From the NCBI RefSeq assembly GCF_900094585.1, contig NZ_FMAG01000001.1, positions 1,130,530 to 1,194,529 of the forward strand: a stretch of DNA of 64,000 nucleotides. Direction: 5' to 3'. Made by a program: the position numbers and the translations under genes. This document shows, one piece after another, positions 25,997 to 33,799 of the stretch. Every line of letters starts with the position of its first letter. Position 1 is the first letter of the stretch. The notes beneath the pieces are model-generated. The model did not search any database and was not told where the DNA came from. It saw nothing but the letters and a program-made list of their open reading frames with translations. Source of the DNA: Martinezella multihospitum. Its GTDB lineage: Bacteria > Pseudomonadota > Alphaproteobacteria > Rhizobiales > Rhizobiaceae.

Positions 25997-26893
25997 ATGG
26001 CATTCGAACCTGAGAAACTGCACGGCATCCACGCGATCCTCTACGCGCTCTTCGATAAGGAGGAAAAGCTCGACAGGTCTGCGATGAAGCGGCAGGCCGA
26101 GATTTGCGTGGCGGCAGGCGTGCACGGGCTTGCCGCGCTCGGCCTTGCCACGGAGGTTTCCAAATTGACGGCTGCCGAGCGCCAGACCGTTATGGAATGG
26201 CTTGCCGAGGACAATGCCGGCCGTCTTCCGCTCGCCTTTACCATCTTCGGGACTTCGGTTGCCGAGCAGGTCGAGCAGGTGCGGCACGCCGAAGCCGTTG
26301 GTGCCGACTGGGTGATACTCCAGCCGCCACCGGTCGGCACCTTTGGCGCAGGCGAATATATTGGTTTTTTCGGTCGCGTCGCGGATGCGACGAACCTGCC
26401 GGTGGCAATCCAGAATGCCCCCGCCTTTCTCGGGCGCGGCCTGACAGGCCCGGATCTTGCGGCATTGCGCGCTGCCCATCCCAATGTAAGGGTGCTGAAG
26501 GCGGAGGGATCGGCCGTCGAGGTCAAGGCGCTGATGGAGGCGATCGGCAACGGCGTGCCTGTTTTCAACGGCCGAGGTGGCCTGGAATTGCTTGATGGGC
26601 TGCGGGCTGGCTGTGCCGGCTATATTCTCGCTCCCGATCTCATCGACTATGCAGTCGACGCATACACCGCCTTTCACGCCGGAGATGAGGTCCGTGCCGA
26701 GGACATCTATCGTGCCATGCTCCCATCCGCCGTTGCCGTCATGCAGGGGATCGAGCACCTGATGTGCTACGGCAAGCGGCTGTTCGCGGAGCGAGCAGGG
26801 CTTACGGTTCGGGATCGGGCGCCAGCGATGCGTCCAACGCCGTTCGGCGAGGAACTCGTCGCCTTGCATGCAAGGAGGCTCGGATCTTTCTGA
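25997..26893 (+). CDS. DapA-family (DHDPS/NAL) aldolase or dehydratase
   Basis: A 298-residue TIM-barrel enzyme with the Schiff-base lysine at Lys168 (RVLKAEGS). The loop GLATEVSKLTAAER replaces the GTTGE of DapA, and the position of the usual catalytic tyrosine (YNVP in DapA) reads QNAP here. So it is not a lysine-biosynthesis DapA but a sugar-acid member such as a 2-keto-3-deoxy-acid aldolase or dehydratase. Its neighbours (MFS permease, IlvD/Edd dehydratase, FadR regulators) fit a route from an aldonate through a 2-keto-3-deoxy acid. The exact sugar is unknown. Confidence 0.82.
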   Translation: MAFEPEKLHGIHAILYALFDKEEKLDRSAMKRQAEICVAAGVHGLAALGLATEVSKLTAAERQTVMEWLAEDNAGRLPLAFTIFGTSVAEQVEQVRHAEAVGADWVILQPPPVGTFGAGEYIGFFGRVADATNLPVAIQNAPAFLGRGLTGPDLAALRAAHPNVRVLKAEGSAVEVKALMEAIGNGVPVFNGRGGLELLDGLRAGCAGYILAPDLIDYAVDAYTAFHAGDEVRAEDIYRAMLPSAVAVMQGIEHLMCYGKRLFAERAGLTVRDRAPAMRPTPFGEELVALHARRLGSF

Positions 26894-26906
26894 AGCCGAT
26901 CTGCGT

Positions 26907-27653
26907 CTAATTTTCGGATTGCGGCAATTTCAGCTTCTGGACCTCCAGTGCCTCGCGCAGGAGGTTTTTCATCTGCTCTGCCGCGCCGGGGCCGTCGGCG
27001 CCAGCAATGGCTTCATAAACATTCTGATGACGGCGTATCCAGCGTTCGTCTTCCTTCGCCGTTCGTTGCAGTCCCGCCTTGAACACATGTTTCAGCCCCG
27101 CTGAGATCAGCGACCCCAATGCTAGATAGAAGGCGTTGCCGGTCGCGGCCAAAATGGCGGTGTGAAATGCGAGATCGTGCTCGATCTTTTCTTCCGCGGT
27201 CGAGGCGAGGGTCATGCCGAGCAGGGCATGTTTCATTTTCTGTAGCGTCTGCGGCGTCGCGCGCGCGGCGGCAAGCTCTGCCGCGGCCGGCTCGAAGGAT
27301 TGCCGCAGCTCATAGAGGTCGATACGTGCCCGCTCGCTGCCGTTTTCCGCGCCGAGCCTCCATGCGAGGACCTGCGGATCAAGCAGAAGCCATTCCGAAT
27401 GATCAGTCACTCTGGTGCCGCTTCTCGGGCGGCTTTCGAGAAGGCCCTTGGCCGATAGGATCTTGATGGCTTCCCGGATGACGGTACGCGACGTCCCGAA
27501 ATGGTCGCAGAGCTCCTGCTCCGTTCCGATGGAGGCTCCCGCCGCAAGCGCGCCGCCGACGATCCGCTCACCCAGCGCGTGCACGATCGCGTCGTGGTAT
27601 CTCTTGTTCGTGCCGAGGCTCACGTCGTCGGCATCCGAAGTCATCCCGGCCAT
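26907..27653 (-). CDS. GntR-family regulator, FadR subfamily (second)
   Basis: A 248-residue protein starting MAGMTSDADDVSLGTNKRYH after a GGGGA ribosome binding site. HTH: SIGTEQELCDHFGTSRTVIR, EAIKILSAKGLL; the FCD domain has LYELRQSFEPAAAELAAARA, HDLAFHTAILAATGN and RRHQNVYEAI. It resembles the regulator at 23852 in layout. It is divergent from the dehydratase at 27779, its likely target, and convergent with the DapA-family gene. Confidence 0.9.
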   Translation of the reverse strand: MAGMTSDADDVSLGTNKRYHDAIVHALGERIVGGALAAGASIGTEQELCDHFGTSRTVIREAIKILSAKGLLESRPRSGTRVTDHSEWLLLDPQVLAWRLGAENGSERARIDLYELRQSFEPAAAELAAARATPQTLQKMKHALLGMTLASTAEEKIEHDLAFHTAILAATGNAFYLALGSLISAGLKHVFKAGLQRTAKEDERWIRRHQNVYEAIAGADGPGAAEQMKNLLREALEVQKLKLPQSEN

Positions 27654-27735
27654 CTGCTTTTCCCCAAAATCGAGACATGTCTAGCGTCTTCGGCCTGTGG
27701 TCACAAGCGCAACCGCGCTTGACGGTCTCCGGCTA

Positions 27736-27768
27736 TTTGTATAACAAAAATATAAATCATAATACAAA
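27736..27768. promoter_or_regulatory. Operator-like inverted repeat upstream of the dehydratase
   Basis: Arms TTTGTAT (27736-27742) and ATACAAA (27762-27768) are separated by 19 AT-rich bases, in the 125-bp divergent gap just before the dehydratase start. It is a plausible binding site for the FadR-type regulator at 26907; the arms are short, so this is tentative. Confidence 0.45.
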
Positions 27769-27778
27769 AGAGGCAATC

Positions 27779-29500
27779 ATGACCAAGGATTCAAAGCGGC
27801 GGTCGCAGGCGTGGTTCGGCGGAGTGGACAAGGATGGCTTCATCCATCGCTCGTGGATGAAGAATGGCGGTCTGCCTGATGACGTGTTCGATGGTCGCCC
27901 CGTCATCGGCATCTGCAATACGTTTTCGGAATTTACGCCGTGTAACGCGCATTTCCGCGAGCTGGTCACACATATCAAAGCGGGTGTTCTGGAAGCCGGC
28001 GGATTGCCGCTCGAATTTCCGGTCTTCTCCTGCGGCGAGTCCAACCTGCGGCCGACTGCGATGCTCTTCAGGAACCTCGCTTCCATGGATGTCGAAGAGG
28101 CAATCCGCGGCAATCCCATGGACGGCGTCATCCTGATGGCCGGCTGCGACAAGACCACGCCGTCGCTGCTGATGGGTGCGGCAAGCTGCGATCTGCCGAC
28201 GATCGTCATTTCCGGCGGGCCGATGCTGAACGGCAATTTCCGCGGCAAGCCGATCGGCTCCGGTACGGATGTCTGGAAATTCTCCGAGGAGGTAAGGGCA
28301 GGCACCATGAGCCGGCAGGAATTCATGGATGCGGAAAGCGCCATGTCGCGCTCGCCCGGCCACTGTATGACCATGGGAACGGCCTCGACCATGGCGTCGA
28401 TGGTGGAAGCGCTTGGCGTTGCCCTTCCCACAAATGCGGCATGGCCCGCCGTCGATGCGCGCCGTGCGCGGCTCGCCCGCATGACCGGGCGCCAAGCCGT
28501 CGCGATGGTCAAGGAAGATATGCGGCTTTCGAAGATTCTCACAAGGCAGGCGTTCGAGAACGCCATCAAGATCAATGGCGCGATCGGCGGATCGACCAAT
28601 GCCGTCGTTCATCTGCTTGCCATCGCCGGGCGTATCGGCGTCGACCTGTCTCTGGAGGATTGGGACAGGCTCGGGCGCGATGTGCCGACGATCGTCGACC
28701 TCATGCCGTCGGGCAAATACCTCATGGAGGATTTCTGTTATGCCGGCGGCATTCCCGCCGTGATGAAGGAGATCGCCGATCTTCTGCATCTCGACGCGAT
28801 CACCGTGTCGGGGATGAGCGTCGGCGAGAACATTGCCGATGTCGTCAACCACAATCCGGACGTCATTCGCAGCCGGGCAAATCCGCTCGTCGACAGCGGG
28901 GGAATTGCCGTCCTCAAGGGCAATCTTGCGCCGAATGGAGCCGTGCTCAAACCATCGGCTGCATCGCCTCATCTGATGCGTCATCGCGGCCGCGCCGTCG
29001 TCTTCGAGACTATCGAGGATTTCCATGCGAGGATCGATGATCCGAACCTCGATGTCGATGAGAATTCCGTTCTCGTGCTGAAGGGTGCCGGTCCGCGCGG
29101 CTATCCCGGCATGGCCGAGGTCGGCAACATGGCCTTGCCAAGCAAACTGCTGGAGAAGGGCGTGCGCGACATGGTGCGCGTTTCCGATGGCCGCATGAGC
29201 GGCACCGCCTATGGAACGGTGGTGCTGCATGTCTCGCCGGAAGCTGCCGCCGGCGGTCCGCTGGCGCTCGTCGAACAAGGAGATTTCATCGTACTTGACG
29301 TTGAGGCTCGCACATTGGTTCTCGACGTGCCGGACGACGAGCTTGCAAGGCGGCGCGCGGCCTGGAAGGAGCCAGCGCCGCAAATGACCTCAGGATACCA
29401 AGGCCTTTACGTTCGAACGGTCATGCAGGCCGATACCGGCGCCGACCTCGATTTCCTGGTCGGAGGACGCGGCGCCAAGGTCCCGCGCGAGAGCCACTAA
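27779..29500 (+). CDS. IlvD/Edd-family dehydratase, probable sugar-acid (aldonate) dehydratase
   Basis: A 573-residue protein with the iron-sulfur and active-site motifs of the family: GICNTFSEFTPCNAHFREL, FSCGESNLRPTAM, MAGCDKTTPSLLMGAASCD and SPGHCMTMGTASTM, plus C-terminal SDGRMSGTAYGTVVLHVSPE. The ending KEPAPQMTSGYQGLYVRTVM is typical of aldonate dehydratases (arabonate/xylonate) rather than valine-pathway IlvD. It would make the 2-keto-3-deoxy acid used by the DapA-family enzyme. An AGAGG site precedes the ATG at 27779. Confidence 0.88.
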   Translation: MTKDSKRRSQAWFGGVDKDGFIHRSWMKNGGLPDDVFDGRPVIGICNTFSEFTPCNAHFRELVTHIKAGVLEAGGLPLEFPVFSCGESNLRPTAMLFRNLASMDVEEAIRGNPMDGVILMAGCDKTTPSLLMGAASCDLPTIVISGGPMLNGNFRGKPIGSGTDVWKFSEEVRAGTMSRQEFMDAESAMSRSPGHCMTMGTASTMASMVEALGVALPTNAAWPAVDARRARLARMTGRQAVAMVKEDMRLSKILTRQAFENAIKINGAIGGSTNAVVHLLAIAGRIGVDLSLEDWDRLGRDVPTIVDLMPSGKYLMEDFCYAGGIPAVMKEIADLLHLDAITVSGMSVGENIADVVNHNPDVIRSRANPLVDSGGIAVLKGNLAPNGAVLKPSAASPHLMRHRGRAVVFETIEDFHARIDDPNLDVDENSVLVLKGAGPRGYPGMAEVGNMALPSKLLEKGVRDMVRVSDGRMSGTAYGTVVLHVSPEAAAGGPLALVEQGDFIVLDVEARTLVLDVPDDELARRRAAWKEPAPQMTSGYQGLYVRTVMQADTGADLDFLVGGRGAKVPRESH

Positions 29501-29521
29501 TTCATTTCATTCAGAGCGAAT

Positions 29522-29640
29522 ATGCCTACGTGCCGGGCATCGCTATTCTTCATCGGTTACTTCATTTTCGAGGTGCGGAGCAATCTTCTGCTGACTAGGT
29601 TTGGTGCGAATAAACGGGTCGCGCATATCCAGGCGTTTGT
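29522..29640 (+). pseudogene. Decayed fragment of an ACS-family MFS transporter
   Basis: Residues readable from about 29540 to 29629 (SLFFIGYFIFEV, then SNLLLTRFGANKRVAHI) match the helix 2-3 region of ACS transporters; compare FATYIVFEIPSNMLLARFGA in the intact gene at 24691. Neither the N-terminal helices nor anything after this segment is present, so about 30 residues of a 430-residue gene remain. The dehydratase operon probably once had its own permease here. Confidence 0.7.
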
Positions 29641-29943
29641 GCGCTCGATCTCCCGATGCTCTCGTATCCCCCGAAACAGGGTGGCGAGCTGGTGCGCTTG
29701 TGGGACCCTTTGGTTGCGCAAATTGGATGATATAATCTATAATTTTAATAGACAAAAGAATCGGGCAATGATGTTTTAATCATCGACCGCACAATGAAAG
29801 ATCGTGCCGTGCGAAGCACACCATCGATCATGCATGCTCGGCCTGCGAAGCGCTGAGCGGAGTTTGCAGAGTGGTCGTCAGGACCGGCGATCCTGACGAC
29901 CGTCCACCGGGCAGCCTTCAGAACATTGTTTGGAGGCATATGC
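29641..29943. other. Noncoding stretch after the MFS remnant
   Basis: No convincing reading frame. It includes an AT-rich patch (about 29725-29760) and then the leader of the acetyltransferase gene, which ends with a GGAGG ribosome binding site at about 29932-29936. I see no repeat or known RNA. Confidence 0.4.
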
Positions 29944-30570
29944 ATGAACGATATCATCGTCCGGTCGTCATTGCTGGACCCGGCGGCGGAACCGCTGATC
30001 GATGGTCTTGCCAGCGAGTATGATGGCAGATATGGCGCGGCTAGCCGCCCAGGCGGCGCGCGAGCGGAAATCATGCGTTATCCGAGTGCCCTGTTCGCCC
30101 CGCCGCTTGGCGATTTTCTCCTGCTGCAGCGCGACGGTCAAACCATTGCCGGCGGCGCCTTCATGAGCCACGACGACGAAACCGCTGAGTTCAAGCGGAT
30201 ATGGGCGCATCCTGATCTCCGGCGTCAGGGACTGGCGCGCCGCATCATGATCGCGCTCGAGGAGAGTGCCGGGCAACTCGGCTATAACAGGGCCTATCTT
30301 AGCACCGGCTTTCGCCAACCGGAGGCCGTGGCTTTCTATCTGTCGCTCGGCTATCGCCCCCTTTTCGACCCGACCGTCGACCCGAGCTTCTATCGCTCCC
30401 TGCCTTTCGAGAAGCATATCGGCAAAAAGGCGGGAGCACCTGGTCTGACACCGATCTATCCGCCCGCCGCCTCCTTTGAGGAGGCCACGGCGCGCGTGAC
30501 TGCGCTGAAGGCCGGGCAGGAGCAACTGATCATCGCCCGCTTGGTGGCCCACGAAACCTCCGCTGCCTGA
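29944..30570 (+). CDS. GNAT-family acetyltransferase
   Basis: A 208-residue protein from ATG 29944, with GGAGG seven bases upstream. The GNAT core is visible: AEFKRIWAHPDLRRQGLARR (acetyl-CoA loop R-x-x-G-x-A), then IMIALEESAGQLGYNRAYLS and PEAVAFYLSLGYRPL. An extra C-terminal segment of about 50 residues follows the fold. It precedes two luciferase-like monooxygenases and may share their promoter. The acceptor is unknown. Confidence 0.85.
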   Translation: MNDIIVRSSLLDPAAEPLIDGLASEYDGRYGAASRPGGARAEIMRYPSALFAPPLGDFLLLQRDGQTIAGGAFMSHDDETAEFKRIWAHPDLRRQGLARRIMIALEESAGQLGYNRAYLSTGFRQPEAVAFYLSLGYRPLFDPTVDPSFYRSLPFEKHIGKKAGAPGLTPIYPPAASFEEATARVTALKAGQEQLIIARLVAHETSAA

Positions 30571-30661
30571 CAGGCATGGCGTCCCGATGGCTATCGGTAA
30601 ATCCCGACGAGCAGTGGGGTCTGCCTTCGGGGCTCATAATCATCACGAAACAGGATTTCAC

Positions 30662-31666
30662 ATGACGCATCCAAATGGTCTCAGGGTCGGCATCGGGTTA
30701 GATGTTGCTGCGCAACCCCACAATCTGCGCGAAGCTCAGAAAAATTTCTGGCGGGCGTTAGTTGCGCGTTTCGACACGGTGGTCGATTTCATGACGCTGG
30801 AAGATGGTTTTGCCCGTCCCGACGGCGACGGGCTGGATGCCGTGCTGCTTGCGAACTGGCTTGCGGCGAGCAGCAGCAATATCGGGATCATTCCCGGCGC
30901 GGCGGTCAATTTCCTCGAGCCGTTTCATGTCTCGACCGCCATCGCGACGCTGGATTTCGTAAGCGAGGGCAGGGCAGGTCTCCTGGTTCAGCATTATGAT
31001 GGATCGAGAGCCGTGCATGCCCGGCAAGCCATCGGCGCCCTCAATGGTTTTCCCGCAACGGAAAGCTCCGCCTTGCGTCAGGACGCGTTGGATGTTGTCG
31101 ATGTCGTTCGCGGATTATGGGACAGCTGGGAAGATGGAGCGGTCATTCGAGACAGGGAAAGCCAGCGTTTTCTGGATGGCTCGAAGCTGCATTACATCAA
31201 TTTCAAGGGCAGCGGCTTTCAGGTTCTCGGACCTTCGATCACGCCGCGCCCGCCACAGGGGCAGCCGGTGGTCGCAGCTGCCTATCGTCATGGTGAGGAC
31301 CCATCCGTAGCCTTGGCTGCCGATATCGTCTTCCTTCATCCGGACCGCCTGGACATCGTTGCCGTCATTGGCACTATCCGTGCCGCGGACGAAGGCAGGG
31401 CGCGGGCGTTTATCGCCGACGTCGTAATCGACGCCACGCCGAAACCGGTTGACGACTATGTGGAGCAACTTCGCGAACTCACCAGGTCGGGTATCGCTGG
31501 CATTCGCCTTATTCTCAGCGATCCCGCGGCGCAGGCGACATATGTGATCGACGAGCTTATTCCCGTGCTGAGGAGCCGGTCGTCTGTTGGCCCGGTCGCT
31601 ACGGGTCCGCTGAGAGGTCGTTTTGGCCTGCCGGCAGCCGGTAATCGCTACACCAATGCAGCCTGA
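30662..31666 (+). CDS. Luciferase-like (LLM-class) flavin-dependent monooxygenase
   Basis: About 334 residues from ATG 30662 (AGGA upstream). The opening LRVGIGLDVAAQPHNLREAQ, the DFMTLEDGFARP strand, and SSSNIGIIPGAAVNFLEPFH match the F420/FMN luciferase-like barrel, of the small alkanesulfonate/putative FMN oxidoreductase group. The FMN would be supplied reduced by a separate reductase, which is not in the window. It lies 18 bp before a second LLM gene, and both probably oxidise the same or related organosulfur or organonitrogen compound. Confidence 0.82.
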   Translation: MTHPNGLRVGIGLDVAAQPHNLREAQKNFWRALVARFDTVVDFMTLEDGFARPDGDGLDAVLLANWLAASSSNIGIIPGAAVNFLEPFHVSTAIATLDFVSEGRAGLLVQHYDGSRAVHARQAIGALNGFPATESSALRQDALDVVDVVRGLWDSWEDGAVIRDRESQRFLDGSKLHYINFKGSGFQVLGPSITPRPPQGQPVVAAAYRHGEDPSVALAADIVFLHPDRLDIVAVIGTIRAADEGRARAFIADVVIDATPKPVDDYVEQLRELTRSGIAGIRLILSDPAAQATYVIDELIPVLRSRSSVGPVATGPLRGRFGLPAAGNRYTNAA

Positions 31667-31684
31667 ATTTCCAAGGAGAGCCCC

Positions 31685-33001
31685 ATGACGACGAAGCAGG
31701 TCATTCTTGGAGCCCAATTTCCGGGCGTCAATAATTTCACGGTCTGGAGCGATCCGGCCGCAGGAAGCCAGATCGAGTTTTCGTCCTTCCGCCATTTTGC
31801 CGAAACGGTGGAGCGAGGAAAGTTCGATTTCATATTTCTGGCGGAAGGCTTGCGCATCCGCGAGCAGAAGGGACGCTTTCACGAGCTGGATGTTGCAGGC
31901 CGGCCGAACACGCTTGCCATTCTGACGGCGCTCGCTGCGATTACCGAACATGTCGGCCTGATCGGCACCCTGACGACCACCTTTAACGAACCGTATGTAT
32001 TGGCCCGGCAATTGGCGACGCTGGATATCCTGTCCGGCGGACGTGCCGGCTGGAATGTCGTCACTTCGCCCGACGCCTTTACCGGCGCGAATTTTCGCCG
32101 CGCGGACCATCTTCCCCATGAGCAGCGCTACGAGCGCGCCCGCGCGTTCATCGAAGCCGCACAAGGCATTTGGAGCAGCGGCGATTTTTCGATCCGGTCC
32201 AAATATTTCGAGATTGCCGGACGGTCCGCGCTTGAGCGGTCGCCACAAGGCGCCCCTGTCATAGCCCAGGCCGGAGATTCCGACGAGGGAAGGGAATTTG
32301 CGGCTCGCCACGCCGACTTGATCTACTCCCGCCATGGCTCCCTTGAGGCGGGGCAAGCCTTCTATGCGGATGTGAAGAAGCGTTTGGCGAAATATGATCG
32401 CAGCCCCGATGCTTTGAAAATCCTGCCTGGAGCCAATTTCGTCATAGGTGACACGCAGGAGGATGCCGACGAGAAGCAGAAAGCGATACGCCTGCAGCAG
32501 GTCAGTCCAAAGAGCGCGATCGTGTTTCTCGAGCAGGTTTGGAACAGGGATCTTTCGAGCTACGATCCGGATGGGCCGCTGCCGGATGTCGAACCGGATG
32601 TTTCCGGAGAGAGCCTGGTTCAGGGCCGTGCCAGCAATCAGGATATCAAACGGCGGCTGGAGACGGCGCGGTCGTGGCGTGAGATTGCCGAGCGGGATCG
32701 CCTTAGCATCCGCGAACTGGCCATTCGCGTTACTGCTCGAAAGCAGTTCGTCGGAACGCCGGAAAGCATCGCCGACGAGATCAATCGCTATGTGCAGGCT
32801 GACGCTGCGGACGGTTTCGTCTTCGCGCCGCACCTGACTCCAGGCGGCTTCGACGAATTCGTCGAGAAGGTTGTGCCGGTTTTACAGGAGCGAGGCGTCT
32901 ATCGCAGGGAATATGCCGCTGCAACCCTGCGCTCCAATCTAGGCCTGCCGGATCCGACGGAAGAAAGCTCACCGCTGCGGCATCTTTCTCAGACGGCATG
33001 A
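31685..33001 (+). CDS. LLM-class monooxygenase of the NtaA/SnaA/DszA (SoxA) group
   Basis: A 438-residue protein starting MTTKQVILGAQFPGVNNFTV after AAGGAGAG. Group features are the FRHFAETVERGKFDFIFLAE segment, GRAGWNVVTSPDAFTGANFR, RYERARAFIEAAQGIW and the FDHKS-like ASRSS region replaced by GRSALERSPQGAPVIAQAGD, followed by DGFVFAPHLTPGGFDEFVEK. Members oxidise nitrilotriacetate, dibenzothiophene sulfone and similar compounds with reduced FMN. The substrate cannot be named. Confidence 0.87.
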   Translation: MTTKQVILGAQFPGVNNFTVWSDPAAGSQIEFSSFRHFAETVERGKFDFIFLAEGLRIREQKGRFHELDVAGRPNTLAILTALAAITEHVGLIGTLTTTFNEPYVLARQLATLDILSGGRAGWNVVTSPDAFTGANFRRADHLPHEQRYERARAFIEAAQGIWSSGDFSIRSKYFEIAGRSALERSPQGAPVIAQAGDSDEGREFAARHADLIYSRHGSLEAGQAFYADVKKRLAKYDRSPDALKILPGANFVIGDTQEDADEKQKAIRLQQVSPKSAIVFLEQVWNRDLSSYDPDGPLPDVEPDVSGESLVQGRASNQDIKRRLETARSWREIAERDRLSIRELAIRVTARKQFVGTPESIADEINRYVQADAADGFVFAPHLTPGGFDEFVEKVVPVLQERGVYRREYAAATLRSNLGLPDPTEESSPLRHLSQTA

Positions 33002-33107
33002 TGGAGGTTATTGGTCCGATATATCGAAATCGAGATTAACTCGTGACGGCAAGGGTTTCATGGCGTGATGCCAATCGTGCGCGCAGGCCGTCCGGTTTCA
33101 CCGTCCA

Positions 33108-33656
33108 CTAGAAGCTCGGCGGCGTGCAGGCGCTGATGACCTCGCAGGGATATGGCCCGACACAGCGGAAGCGATGCGGGCGGCGGCTTTCGAAGTAGTA
33201 GGCGTCACCCGGGCCGAGAATGCGGCGTTCGTCATCCACTGTCACCTCCAGGCGGCCGGTGAGCACGATGCCGCCTTCCTCTCCCTCATGCACCAGCGGC
33301 ACCTTGCCGGTATCGGCGCCCGGCTGATAGCACTCCTTCAAGATCTGAAGGCTGCGGCCGAAGAGGTTTTCGCCGATCTGGCGATAGGAAATCGGGCCTT
33401 TGCCGATTTCGACCAATTCCTCGGCCGCATAGAAGGCCTTTTTCGGCGCTTCCGGTTCGAAGGCGAAGAATTCGGCAAGGCCGATCGGGATGCCGTCGAG
33501 AATGCGTTTCAGCGCACCGACGGATGGATTGGCCGAATTGGATTCGATCAGCGAAATCGTCGAATTGGTGACGCCCGCCCGCTTGGCGAGTTCACGTTGG
33601 GAGAGGTTGCGCGCCAGGCGCAGATGACGCAGGCGATTGCCGATATCGACGGACAT
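33108..33656 (-). CDS. XRE-cupin transcriptional regulator (PuuR-like)
   Basis: A 182-residue protein from ATG 33656. The N-terminal XRE HTH (LRHLRLARNLSQRELAKRAG, VTNSTISLIESNSANPSV) is followed by a C-terminal cupin (residues about 110-180: KVPLVHEGEEGGIVLTGRLE, LGPGDAYYFESRRPHRF). This layout is that of PuuR-type regulators of amine or amino-acid catabolism. It is divergent from the aminotransferase at 33800, with an inverted repeat directly upstream of its own start. Confidence 0.88.
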   Translation of the reverse strand: MSVDIGNRLRHLRLARNLSQRELAKRAGVTNSTISLIESNSANPSVGALKRILDGIPIGLAEFFAFEPEAPKKAFYAAEELVEIGKGPISYRQIGENLFGRSLQILKECYQPGADTGKVPLVHEGEEGGIVLTGRLEVTVDDERRILGPGDAYYFESRRPHRFRCVGPYPCEVISACTPPSF

Positions 33657-33672
33657 TACGGTCTCGGGTTTC

Positions 33673-33698
33673 AGATGTTCGAAATATCGAAAACATCT
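33673..33698. promoter_or_regulatory. Operator-like inverted repeat upstream of the XRE-cupin gene
   Basis: Outer arms AGATGTT (33673-33679) and AACATCT (33692-33698) enclose a near-palindromic TTCGAAATATCGAA core. It starts 17 bp before the regulator's start codon, so autoregulation and control of the divergent aminotransferase are likely; this is inference. Confidence 0.55.
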
Positions 33699-33799
33699 CA
33701 TGTGATATAAGTAAAATCAATGGGTTAAATTCGGCAAGAAAAGGACTTGTTCGGAACAGGAAAATCGCTGATGTCAGGGATAGCGCAATGGAGGCGACC

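Noticed and set aside
29522..29779. 85-codon frame taken as an intact small gene
   Set aside because: Only residues about 7-36 match a transporter; the rest is unrelated sequence running to a chance stop, so it is called a remnant.
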